Of a DNA stretch of 64,000 nucleotides, positions 36,701 through 47,261 are shown in pieces. A program made the position numbers and the translations under genes. The notes below the pieces were generated by a model. The model saw only the letters and a list, made by a program, of their open reading frames with translations. It did not search any database and was not told the DNA's origin. The stretch's first letter is position 1. Every line of letters begins with the position of its first letter. Source of the stretch: Apium graveolens (lineage: Eukaryota > Streptophyta > Magnoliopsida > Apiales > Apiaceae); NCBI RefSeq assembly GCF_009905375.1, contig NC_133655.1, forward strand, positions 37,901,437 to 37,965,436, read 5' to 3'.

Positions 36701-37754
36701 TTACCAAGATTTTACAAAGATTTTCATGTTATTATCACAAAAACACACAAAATGAAACAAAACACCATCCATTCGGCTCCTATCAAGTCATGGCTGAATG
36801 GATTAGGGTGAAAACAACATTTGCATAAGTGCAAAACACTCATGTTTAGCCATTCTCAGCCCTATGATACTGTAACTCATGGTGATTGCCTTGAATTCAC
36901 AAGAATCAAGGATATTCACTTTGAGTTTAATAAAACATCACCATGCAAAGTCAACACATAAGTTTTCTACTCTTAACTCTTGAGATACAGATGAAAAACA
37001 TGTAGGGAGTAAGATTACTTGATTATAGGATGATTATTTGAGTGAAGAAATGAAGAAAGAAGGGGATGGGGGCTTCGGTTTTGGAAATTGCCGAGAGGGA
37101 GGGAAGAAAGCCGAGAGGGGGGAGGAGAAGAAGAGGAGAGTGAAGTGGTGGAGTGAAAGTGGAGTGGTGATCACTTCCTTGATTTGTTTTTATGTCTTGA
37201 TTTGACTATAATGTGAGTGGATTTGGGTAATGACAAGAGTAACCTTCTAGCTAGAGTTAGCCTATCTTGCATGCAAGGTCAAGGAGGTTGTTTAGCTAAT
37301 AAATCATGAGTTAGTGGGTTTAGAAATGTTTTCTTTGTCCTTGAAGAGTATAGAAAGGTGGTTTGCATGCAAGGGCTTCCTTGTAATTTGCTAATTAATA
37401 CAACTAAAATTTGTAAAGATTTATTTTTATAAAATAAAATACAAGTTCAAAAATTATAAAATTTATACCATAAAATAACTTGGATTTTCAGAAATTTTAT
37501 AAAATCACTTTCGAAATTTGTAAACAAAATAACTTTTAAAAGAAAATTTCTCCAAGGTTTAGAATATTCCTTATAAATCAAAAATAAAGGAAATAAATAA
37601 ATTTTTGCTTTGAAAAATCATATACTACATAAAGAAAATTTATAATACAGAAATTTTTAATCACACAAACGTACAACTATTAAGTATATTTACATTCGGC
37701 TCTAATATTATACCAAGTCCACAAATAAAATTACAAAAAATTCTGGTTGTAACA
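33733..37754 (-). repeat. 3' LTR of element F
   Basis: 4022 bp, tgtcacacccccaac to tggttgtaaca; the minus strand starts TGTTACAACC and ends GGGGGTGTGACA. The conserved gcaaggagtgagc...tgctca block is at 33998-34020, and a purine-rich gagaggga-type stretch at about 37080-37165 may be near the promoter. A plus-strand reading open in the other LTR (45105-45359) is broken here near 35705. Confidence 0.92.
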
Positions 37755-37772
37755 TCCTCTCCCCCTTAAGGG
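37755..37772 (-). other. Polypurine tract of element F
   Basis: Minus strand TTAAGGGGGAGAGGA directly abuts the LTR start TGTTACA. Elements B and D have clearly related tracts at the same place. Confidence 0.88.
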
Positions 37773-37788
37773 ATTCTGTCCCCGGAAT

Positions 37789-39057
37789 CTAAGAGAACAG
37801 ATGAGGATATCGGGAACGCATATCAGACTCTAACTCCCAAGTTGATTCTTCGACCTTGGGGTTCCTCCAAAGTACTTTCACTAATTTTACCGACTTATTC
37901 TTAAGATTCTTTACTTGCCAGTCGAGTAATTTGACAGGTTGCTCCACAAATGACAGGTCTGCCTGAATTTCTACAGGTTCATATTCTATCACATGGCTGA
38001 CGTCAGGATTGTACTTTTTAAGCAATGACACATGGAACACATTATGCACATGTTGATACTGAGGTGGTAAGCCTAACTCGTAGGCTACCTTCCCCACTTG
38101 ACTCAAAATCTCAAAAGGACCTATATATCTAGGTGCTAACTTCCCCTTCTTGCCAAATCTAGACAACCCTTTTCTTGGTGACACCTTCAACAAAACGGCT
38201 TCGCCTACTTGGAATCGAACATCCTTACGCGCTAGATCCGCATACTTCCCCTGTCTATCTTGAGCAGCAAGCAACCTCTTCTGAATTAACTTGACTATTT
38301 CATGCAACTGTTGTACCAATTCTGAGCCTAAAATCCTTCCTTCTCCTACTTCATTCCAACTTGTCGGTGATCTACATTTTCATCCGTACAAAGCTTCGTA
38401 TGGTGGCATGCCAATACTGGAGTGATAGCTGTTGTTGTAAGAGAATTTTATCAATGGCAAGTGGTCGTCCCAACTTCCTGCAAAATCGATTGCACAACTG
38501 CACAACATGTCTTCGATTGTTTGAATTGTCCTTTCGCTCTGACCATCGGTCTGCGGGTGGTACGCCGTACTCATGTTCAACTTCTTTCCAAGACTTTCTT
38601 GAAATTACTTCCAGAATCTCGAGTTAAATCAGGGATCTCTGTCTGAAACTATCGATACGGGTACTCCATGCCTTAGTATGATTTCACGCACGTACAGATG
38701 AACTAATTTGTCCAATGACGACTTCTCATTAATTGGAAGGAAATGCGCCGACTTTGTAAGTCGATCAAGTATAACCCATATAGCGTCATGTCCGAATTTC
38801 GTTCGCGGTAGTCCCACTATAAAGTCCATAGCAATATTTTCCCATTTCCATTCTGGAGTCTTTAGGGGCTGAATTAATCCGCTTGGTCGTTGATATTCCG
38901 CCTTCACTTTCTGACAAGTATAACACTTTGCAACCCATTCTGCCACGTTTCGCTTCATATTTGGCCACCAAAAGTTCTGCTTTAAGTTCCAATACATCTT
39001 TGTGCTTCCCAGGGTGGATTGAAAATCTTGAATTGTGGGCTTCTTGTAGGATCTCAT
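37789..39057 (-). pseudogene. pol: Element F integrase and chromodomain
   Basis: Integrase inserts the cDNA; the chromodomain is thought to steer it to marked chromatin. After a one-base shift near 39010 the frame reads the zinc-finger cysteines CYTCQK, the core with [10 protein letters not shown] (first Asp), VSIVSDRDP (second Asp, before a TGA at 38629-38631) and [10 protein letters not shown] (Glu), so the D-D-E triad is visible. It continues with HVHNVFHVSLLKKY (about 38035-38075) and a C-terminal chromodomain (about 37795-37960) with VKVLWRNPKVEESTWELESD and the ending RYPHLFS at the stop 37789. In-frame stops lie at 38629, 38605 and 38380. The chromodomain lacks some of the aromatic-cage residues of the canonical type, as is usual for Tekay. 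Confidence 0.9.
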
Positions 39058-40783
39058 TCTTCAATTCAGGTACATGAGGAATCCAAATTCTTGAGGAAAA
39101 CCTTAGTATACCTTGCTCATCCCTTTGAGTGCCAATCTCTTCTCCAGTTAGCTGATTCTTCTCTTTCTCCATTACTTCTTCCTGACATTTCCTTATCTTT
39201 TCCTCTAGTGTAGGCTGAAAAGTCATTGCACGACAAATTTCTTCAACTATTCCACAATCACAAAGTTCTAATCCAAATTTCTTAATCTCTTCAGACAATT
39301 CCTTTGGTGTTGCCATCATATTCAATCTCTCCTTCCTACTTAAAGCATCGGCTACAACATTCGCCTTTCCAGGATGATAATTTATCGAGCAATCGTAGTC
39401 CTTGATCAATTCCAACCATCTCATTTGCCTCATATTGAGCTCCTTCTGAGTGAAAATGTAATTTAAACTCTTGTGATCCGTGTAGATTTCACACTTTTCT
39501 CCGTAGAGGTAATGTCTCCAAATCTTAAGTGCGAATACTATGGCGGCTAGTTCTAAGTCATGCGTCGGGTACTTCAACTCATGCGGTTTTAACTGTCTTG
39601 ACGCATACGCGATCACCTTATTATGTTGCATTAGCACACAGCCTAATCCTTTATGTAAAGTGTCGCTGAAAATCATAAAGTTTCCTTGGTCATCTGGTAG
39701 TACTAACACCGGAGCCGTTACCAATCTCTGTTTCAACTCTTGAAGGCTATTCTCACATTCTGCACTCCATTCGAACTTCTGATTCTTCCTGGTTAACTTA
39801 GTCAATGGCGTGGCGATTTTCGAAAAATCCTTGACAAACCTTCTATAATACCCTGCCAATTCTAGAAAACTTCACACTTTCGTAGGTGTCTTTGGCCTCT
39901 CCCAACTCATAATCGCCTCAATCTTTGCCAGATCTACTTTAACTCCTTCATTTCCAATGTCGTGTCCCAAAAATTGAACTTCCTTTAACCAAAACTCACA
40001 TTTAGAAAACTTGGCATGCAACTTCTCTTGCCGGAGTATCTCCAATGCTATCCATAGATGCTGCTTATGTTCTTCTTCCAACTTTAAATAAATAAGGATG
40101 TCATCAATGAATACCACTACGAACTTGTCCAAATACTTTTTAAATACCCGATTCATCAGATCCATAAATGCGGCCGGGGCATTAGTCAATCCAAACGGCA
40201 TTACTAAGAATTCATAATGTCCATATCTGGTCCTGAATGCTGTCTTGGGAATATCTTCTTCCTTGGTCTTTAATTGATGGTATCCTGATCTCAAGTCAAT
40301 CTTCGAAAAGAACTTTGCTCCTTTCAGCTGGTCAAATAGGTCATCTATTATTGGTAGCGGGTAGCGGTTCTTGATCGTTACCTTATTCAACTCCCGATAA
40401 TCTATACATAGCCGCATCCTTCCATCTTTCTTCTTTACAAACAGAACAGGTGTTCCCCATGGCGACGTACTTGGCCGAATCACTCTTTTATCCAACAATT
40501 CTTATAGCTGGCTCACCAACTCTTTCATTTCTGCTGGTGCCATCCTATATGGGGCCTTTGAAACTGGTTCTGTGCCCGGAGCAAGGTTGATCTCGAACTC
40601 GATTTGTCGATCTGGTGGTAAGCCTGGTAGTTCGTCTGGAAACACATCTGGGAACTCGTTAACTACGGGGATATCTTCTATGCTGGGATTTCCCTTTTCT
40701 GAATCCACTACATAAGCTAGGAATGACTCACAACCTTTTCTAAGTAGCTTCTTAGCCTGAACGATTGTAAGAAACAGTTGCTC
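39010..40783 (-). pseudogene. pol: Element F reverse transcriptase and RNase H
   Basis: In one frame with gag. RT (39872-40498) opens with [19 protein letters not shown], then [38 protein letters not shown] and the catalytic [12 protein letters not shown] (about 40105-40140), all well kept. The thumb and connection follow ([12 protein letters not shown], 39810-39855). RNase H shows its acidic residues in [21 protein letters not shown] and [12 protein letters not shown], with [17 protein letters not shown] at its end (39325-39380). The integrase zinc-finger His residues start at about 39025. Stops at 40784 (upstream), 40502 and 39872 interrupt it. Domain quality is high; the defect is the stops. 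Confidence 0.92.
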
Positions 40784-41449
40784 TTACCTCTGTCCCTTAA
40801 ATACTACCTTCTCTCCACTCTTCGTCTTTAAATACACTTTCTTGGTCTTACAATTAATCTGGGCGTTATTCTTCCCTAACCAATCCATACCTAAAATTAT
40901 ATTGAACTCTCCCAACTTGAAGAGTATCAAGTCGGCTGTAAACTTATGCCCCGAAATATCAATCTCACACTTCGGACAGAAATGATTCACATGAATCTTC
41001 TCTTGGTTCGCAATTACCACATTTACTACCTCGCTCATAATCATTTTATCACATTGAAGTTTATCAACAAAAGTTTCTGATATGAAAGTTCTTGTTGCTC
41101 CCGAATCAATCAATACTTTAGCTTTGACATTATTAAGTAAAAGTGTACCTGCTATCACCTCAGAGTTCTGAACAGCGTCCTTCATTTTCAAATCGAATGT
41201 CCTTGCTGTTGCTTGCGGAGTTGTTGTAGGTGGTGGAGGTAATGCCAATACCTCAGCTGGCACGCTTGCACTGGTACTTGCCACATTCATTAAAGCTTTG
41301 ACTGGTCCGGTTGTCTTGCACTCCCTAACTATGTGTCCAGTCTTTCCACACTTGTAACATGTAACTCCTGGCTTCGGCATCTTACACTCATTTACCAAAT
41401 GTCCCTTCTGGTTGCACCTATAGCATGTCGTGCTCAGCTTATTACACAC
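40784..41449 (-). pseudogene. gag-pro: Element F zinc knuckles and aspartic protease
   Basis: Two CCHC knuckles, CYRCNQKGHLVNEC and CYKCGKTGHIVREC (41310-41425), bind element RNA. A Pro-rich linker (ALPPPPTTTPQ) leads to the protease, with active site VLIDSGATRTFIS (about 41080-41115) and the flap-side ILGMDWL near 40880-40900. The frame is the same as gag (start 42403). It ends at TAA 40784-40786, where the reading continues downstream in frame into RT. Confidence 0.92.
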
Positions 41450-42403
41450 TCCGGGGTGCCTTCTTCCACAATGCTTGCATTCCGATCTCTGGAATCTGTT
41501 TTCTCCAACTTGTCATTGGTTTGCCTGGTTGTTCCCCTTCGATTCTTGTCTTTTGCCCAAATTTCCTTTCTTTTGAAAATTTCCGCCCTTATGGAATCTA
41601 ATCCTCTTTACATTCCGATCTTGTGAATTTCCGGCTTCAGACTTTTCTCCATAAAATGGAACCTTTCTCTTTTTGTTATCCCTTTCCTTTCTTGACTACA
41701 TCCCATTGTTCTCAATCAGAGCAGCTTTCTGTACTACTCCCGCATAAGTATCAAGCTCAAACATAGCCACTCTGTCTCTGATCCAAGGCTCCAATCCTTG
41801 TTGAAATCTCTTCTCTTTTTCCTCCTCAGTGCTGGTATACTTTGTCACAAACCTTGACAACTCGGTGAACTTCTTCTCATACTCCAGTACAGACATATTC
41901 CCTTGCTTCAACTCAAGAAATTTAAGCTCCATCTGATTTTGCATGTACTTAGGGTAATACTTTTCCAGAAATAACTTCTTAAATCTTTCCCAAGAAACTT
42001 GCTGAGTTGCTTCCATAGCTTTTACTGATTCCCACTAATAGATGACTTCGCCCTTCAAGAAGTAAGTAGCATATGGGGTCTTCTTATCGTCCCCTAACTT
42101 TACCAACTGAAAAGCCCTTTCCATTTCCTTAATCCATGTGTTAGCTATTATTGGATCAGTGGTATCATGAAATGCAGGTGGATTCACATTCTGAAAAGCC
42201 TTGAAAGTAACAACTTGTCGAGGTGGTACTGGTGGATCAGGTGGTTGGTGTAGTTCATGGTTATCTTGGTTTTCAAATCGTTGTTGAAGAGTTAGTTGTT
42301 GTTGAGCTATAGCATCGGTTTGTTGTTGCAAAGTTTCCAGTAATCGAAGAATATTTGGATCTGTGGTAGATGTGGTTCTTGGGTTCTTCTTTTTGGGTGG
42401 CAT
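41450..42403 (-). pseudogene. gag: Element F gag
   Basis: Capsid protein of the element. Start ATG 42403 (MPPKKKNPRTTSTTDPN), a Gln-rich coiled-coil-prone stretch (about 42250-42340), then the gag core: PPAFHDTTDP, ANTWIKEMERAFQ, WERFKKLFLEKYYPKYMQNQ, FLELKQGNMSVLEYEKKF and LEPWIRDRVAMFE in separate stretches. In-frame stops at 42035-42037 (TAG), 41696-41698 (TAG) and 41513-41515 (TGA) break it without any frameshift. A cysteine cluster CKHCGRRHPGVC (about 41445-41490) precedes the two knuckles, giving a third metal-binding-like motif. Confidence 0.9.
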
Positions 42404-42714
42404 GATCCTGAAATAAGAGTTATATCAAAATAGGTATAAATAATGAAATAATTCGAGGGTATCGCATGGCATTCTTATTTACATATGAGGTCAAGTTTCA
42501 AATTAAACAGATATGGTGATGCATATAAAGGCGTAAAATAACAGTTGAGAGCAAATGGAAGGATAGTGCATAATAATTAAAATTTTAAGGTCACAATACA
42601 TCGGGATTAGGACAAAGTCTGGTTCTAGGAATAACATGCTTATTTAAAGGAAACAACTGGGAATTCTACGAAGTCAGATATTACAACAACATGGAAGGTA
42701 GATAATGGAAAGAA

Positions 42715-43075
42715 CTAAGGCTCTACTCCATCAGAACGGGGCTTGGTAGTCTTCTCCTCTCGAAGTGTCTTCACAATGCTCTGGAGCTCATCCGCCACCA
42801 TCTGGATGATATACTGGCTGGTGCGGTCTTGGTGCGATGGCATCTCCTCAAGCTTAGTGTTGACGTACTGAACCAAAGTCTCAAGTCTCACAGTCATCTG
42901 CTCCTTAGGCTTCCCTTCATAGTTTCGGCTGTCCGGGTACATGTTCTTCAGTCAGTCTATCAGTCGGTCGTACTTGCCCTGAAGCATATCAAACTCGAGC
43001 CTCAACTCAGCATACACGGAAAAAGCAATAGTGTCGTCCGACCCAGAGGATGACGAGGAATTCGCCCTTTGCTGA
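42715..43075 (-). pseudogene. Leader ORF between PBS and gag in element F
   Basis: About 118 codons open in one frame from about 43075 to TAG 42715-42717, interrupted once by a TGA near 42956. Upstream part: a Ser-run followed by DDTIAFSVYAELRLEFDMLQ; downstream part: MYPDSRNYEGKPKEQMTVRL, then TSQYIIQMVADELQSIVKTL. It is rich in charged residues and helical, coiled-coil-like. No ATG is evident at the open end; the sequence just upstream (minus TTGGTTTGTCAG) resembles a 3' splice site, so a spliced start is possible. Not a known gag or pol domain to me; function unknown. Confidence 0.55.
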
Positions 43076-43202
43076 CAAACCAATTAGAGGAGTATTAATA
43101 ATAATAATAATAAATTAACTTAACCTACTCTCTCGCATATTATCTATAGCTTATACATATATCCTATAACCTATTTGGGCTGTCCAAGGACTCTAAACCG
43201 TA

Positions 43203-43214
43203 GCTCTGATACCA
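43203..43214 (-). other. Primer-binding site of element F (initiator Met tRNA)
   Basis: Minus-strand TGGTATCAGAGC, five bases from the LTR edge at 43220. Confidence 0.93.
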
Positions 43215-43219
43215 AAACC

Positions 43220-46200
43220 TGTCACACCCCCAACTTAACATACAAAATAAATAACTTTTACAAAATTTAAAAGAAAGTAAACTTGACCGAATCCAAGATC
43301 TTACAGTTTAGGGTTTGGAACAGCCCAACACTACCATCTATTATAACTGATTTTTTTTATCGAGTCCTCACACAAAACTATCTCTTATTCTACCTGAGCT
43401 CGGACATACGCATCTGTGTCACAGGTCTTACGTGTTGTCTGCTTGAATCTAACCATAGCTGCTAGCTGTAATATCAGGGTAAAGCAAGGAGTGAGCCAAA
43501 TGCTCAACAAGCGCTAAATAATACGATACAAAGCATAAATCGAGATATATATAAAAGAATGACAATGCGAAGACGTAACCAATATTAATAAGAGATAAAA
43601 CTTTGAGTGATGGCATCATTTGCTTGAATCAAAACATTTTCAAATTCATAACTTAAACAAAATCATTTTATGACGCTACGGATTACAGCCGGTGATCAGC
43701 CGCGAAGTAATCCCGAACCTCGTTGGGTTCTAAAATATTAATGGGATCCCTAGGCAACTTTTAAGCCTACAATATAAGTGTGGAAAGGACTCGCGTCTCA
43801 GTCCAGATCCACTATTCAAAGAAAACATTTATCCCCCTTTGGGACTGAAAATCCATATTTTAATCATTTCAAAAACTGATGCCGATTTATTATAAAATCT
43901 CATAGGTAGTAAACATTTTTATCAGGGGATTATAGATCAACTTGAAACGCTGGAAATATGTTATCAAATCTCAGGGCCATGATCCACTAGACTTTACTAT
44001 ATTAGGGTAATTGAAAGGTTTCCATATACAAGAACTTTGACAAGGAAATTTAGCAAGGCTATTGGATATTATGAAAGAGTAATGTCAAACTAGGCTTAAA
44101 GCAATGGTTTTCGACAAGGTACAAGTACTAGAACATCAAGAAGATAAGCTTCATGAATACTAAGGGTGTTAAGGTATGAAGAAATGATCTTTAGCTCAAG
44201 GTATATCTGGATTGTTGAACTTTAGGGAAAGAAAAAGGGTTATCAATCAATTAAGAACAACTTTAAAGAATATATGGCTTTTAGGTATCAAGGTACAGTT
44301 TCTATTGGGATTCAAGCATCAGGGTGAGATGTCAATATTTTAGGAATCAATAGCATGTTAATCAAGAGGATCAATAAGTATTATATCAAATCTTTATTTT
44401 ATCATGGCATTCCAATTACTTTGATATACTAGCGTGATACGACTTTTGATCTACTTGCAATATGTACTTGAGGGTTCATGGCATTTCTATATAATATAAA
44501 GATAGATTTAAGAATCGCTTGGTTCAAGTATATAAAGATAACTCCGGATAATCGCATCAATATATATGAACTAATTATCACACATTTACAGTGTAAACGA
44601 AAAATAGGTTGAATCACTTGCCTTGAAAAAGGCTGGTCTGGTCTGGCTGGTAGGAGCAATTGGAAGCTTTACTCGACCTTTATGGCAAGTTTACCCTCGT
44701 CTCGAGATCCTACACAATTAATAATAACCTCATTATAATATACTCTCACCAACTCAACCTATTTACAACCCAAAATTAAACACAAATGGCACTTAGGCCT
44801 ATATGCACGAAATTTATAATCACCTCATAAATACAATAGTACACATAGCCACATATACTCACATACCATATTTTAATACCAAGTAATATCACTCACATCA
44901 TAATGCAATACTAGGCTTGGATGATCTCGATCCCCAACTAAGTCACTTGATCGCTAAACTAGACAAAGTCTCCAAATTGGGCCTTCTAACTCGATGTGCC
45001 TTTACTTAACTATCCAAAACCTATTGACCCTCACTTGGGCCTTTAACTCTAATGGCTTTATACTATCTTTCAACCATAGTGGTCAACCCAGGTCTCACTT
45101 ATAGGTGCTCTATAACTATGTGGTAAGTGAAAGTGCTCACTGGAGTAAATTTCAGAATGACATCTATGGTTTCTTGAGTGCATTAGACACTCTTAAACTG
45201 GAGTTTACCTCCAAAACTTCTACACTAGACTCTTCTGACCATAAGGCATCTCCCAAACTTGATGTGGCTCAAGGGTCTAGCTTGGGCCTCCTTGGGCCTA
45301 AGCTCAAAGTCAATGGTTCCCCTGTTTTTCTGGGCAGAAAACACCCTGACTTGAACTAACTTGTGACACATGGTTCTAACTCAAATCTTATGAAATATGA
45401 TTGGAAAAACTCCTCTAACACTCCCTCTAACTAAGACCCAACAGGGCCTAATGAGGGCCTACCCATGACATGGTCAAAACTTCCTATTTCTATGTTGCAA
45501 CAAAACTGTCCCCTGCTGGACAGATTTTGAGATTCCACTCGTGCACCTAACCAAACGACTTGTAAATATCCAACAAACACCTAAAACCTTTTATATACTC
45601 CTAATTCTAGCTTCTAGTGGCTTGGGCCTCAAATTTCACAACAATGACATGGTCAAAACTCACTCTAAACCTCAGGGTACCAAACTGATTTTCTGCAGAA
45701 ACTAAGACTCTCCTTTCTCCAAGGTTCTCACTTAACAAACTCAACCACCAACAACCAAAATACCCAAACCATAACTTAACTATGGTGATATACTGAACTA
45801 ACTTCCTTACACTCAAAATAGGCTTAGTGGAGATCATCCTTACCTAGGGTGCAACATAGCAAAATAAAGGAAATCACATTACACAAATTACAAGTCATCA
45901 AGTTTTCAAGGACAACAACTTTAACCCTTTTGATAAGTACAAACGAGATAACATCACATATTAAGGAGCACAATTCTTAATTAATATCTTAACTTAACTA
46001 AAATTAAGGTTTACTAGCAAAATATCACTTCGAATGATCAATAACTTCCAAAATTCAAGAGAAATCTACATGCATGCATGACTTCGAGTCTTTCAAACCA
46101 AAACAACATGATTTCCAAATAAATTTTCATTATAAATCAACATGCAAGCCTATCATGGATTATATCTAAATGACCACCTAGCATTCAAAGGTTTTACCAA

Positions 46201-47256
46201 GATTTTACTAAGATTTTCATGTTATTATCACAAAAACACACAAAATGAAACAAAGCAACCAAAGCACCATCCATTCGGCTCCTATCAAGTCATAGCCGAA
46301 TGGATTAGGGTGAAAACAACATTTGCATAAGTGCAACACACTCATGTTTAGCCATTCTCAGCCCTATGATACTGTAACTCATGGTGAAAGCCTTGAATTC
46401 ACAAGAATCAAGGATATTCACTTTCAGTTTAACAAAATACCACTATGCAAAGTCAACACATAAGTTTTCTACTCTAAACTCTTGAGATACACATGAACAA
46501 CATGTAGGGAGTAAGATTACTTGATTATAGGTTGATTATTTGAGTGAAGAAATGAAGAAAGAAGGGGATGGGGGCTTCGGTTTTGGAAATTGCCGAGAGG
46601 GAGGGGAGAAGGCCGAGAGGGAGGAGGAGAAGAAGAGGAGAGTGAAGTGGTGGAGTGAAAGTGGAGTGGTGATCACTTCCTTGATTTGTTTTTATGTCTT
46701 GATTTGACTATAATGTGAGTGGATTTGGGTAATGAAAAGAGTAACCTTCTAGCTAGAGTTAGGCTATCTTGCATGCAAGGTCAAAGAGTAATTTAGCTAA
46801 TAAATCATGAGTTAGTGGGTTTAGAAATGTCTTCTTTGTCCTTGAAGAGTATATAAAGGTGGTTTGCATGCAAGAGCTTCCTTGTAATTTGGTAATTAAT
46901 ACAACTAAAATTTATAAAGATTTATTTTTATAAAATAAAATACAAGTTCAAAAATTATAAAATTTATACCATAAAATAACTTGGATTTTCAGAAATTTTA
47001 TAAAATCACTTTCGAAATTAGTAAACAAAAAAACTTTTAAAAGAAAATTTCTCCAAGGCTTAGAATATTCCTTATAAATCAAAAATAAAGGAAATAAATA
47101 AACTTTTGCTTTGAAAAAATCATATACTACATAAAGAAAATTTATAATGCAGAAATTTTCATTCACACAAGCGTACAACCATTAAGTATATTTACATTCG
47201 GCTCTAATATTATACCAAGTCCACAAATAATATTACACAAAATGCCGGTCGTAGCA
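43220..47256 (-). repeat. 5' LTR of element F
   Basis: 4037 bp, near-identical in layout to 33733-37754. The conserved gcaaggagtgagc block is at 43484-43506 and the purine-rich stretch at about 46560-46645. It ends ggtcgtagca, followed by the target duplication atcac. An antisense (plus-strand) frame at 45105-45359 is open here but broken in the other LTR. Confidence 0.92.
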
Positions 47257-47261
47257 ATCAC

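Larger units (their letters stand above)
33733..47256 (-). mobile_element. Element F: structurally complete Tekay-like Ty3/gypsy chromovirus
   Basis: Two LTRs of about 4.0 kb (33733-37754 and 43220-47256), initiator-Met PBS, leader ORF, gag-pol in the order gag, zinc knuckles, protease, RT, RNase H, integrase, chromodomain, and a polypurine tract. The target duplication atcac is perfect on both sides. Total 13,524 bp. It is the innermost member of the D/Athila-1/B/F stack and its LTRs look the most alike (about 2-3% different in the stretch I compared). The polyprotein carries nine stops and one frameshift, so it is not autonomous. Confidence 0.93.

Noticed and set aside
37070..37170. GA-rich tract as a microsatellite or host exon
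   Set aside because: Present equally in both F LTRs (also about 46560-46645), so it is part of the LTR.
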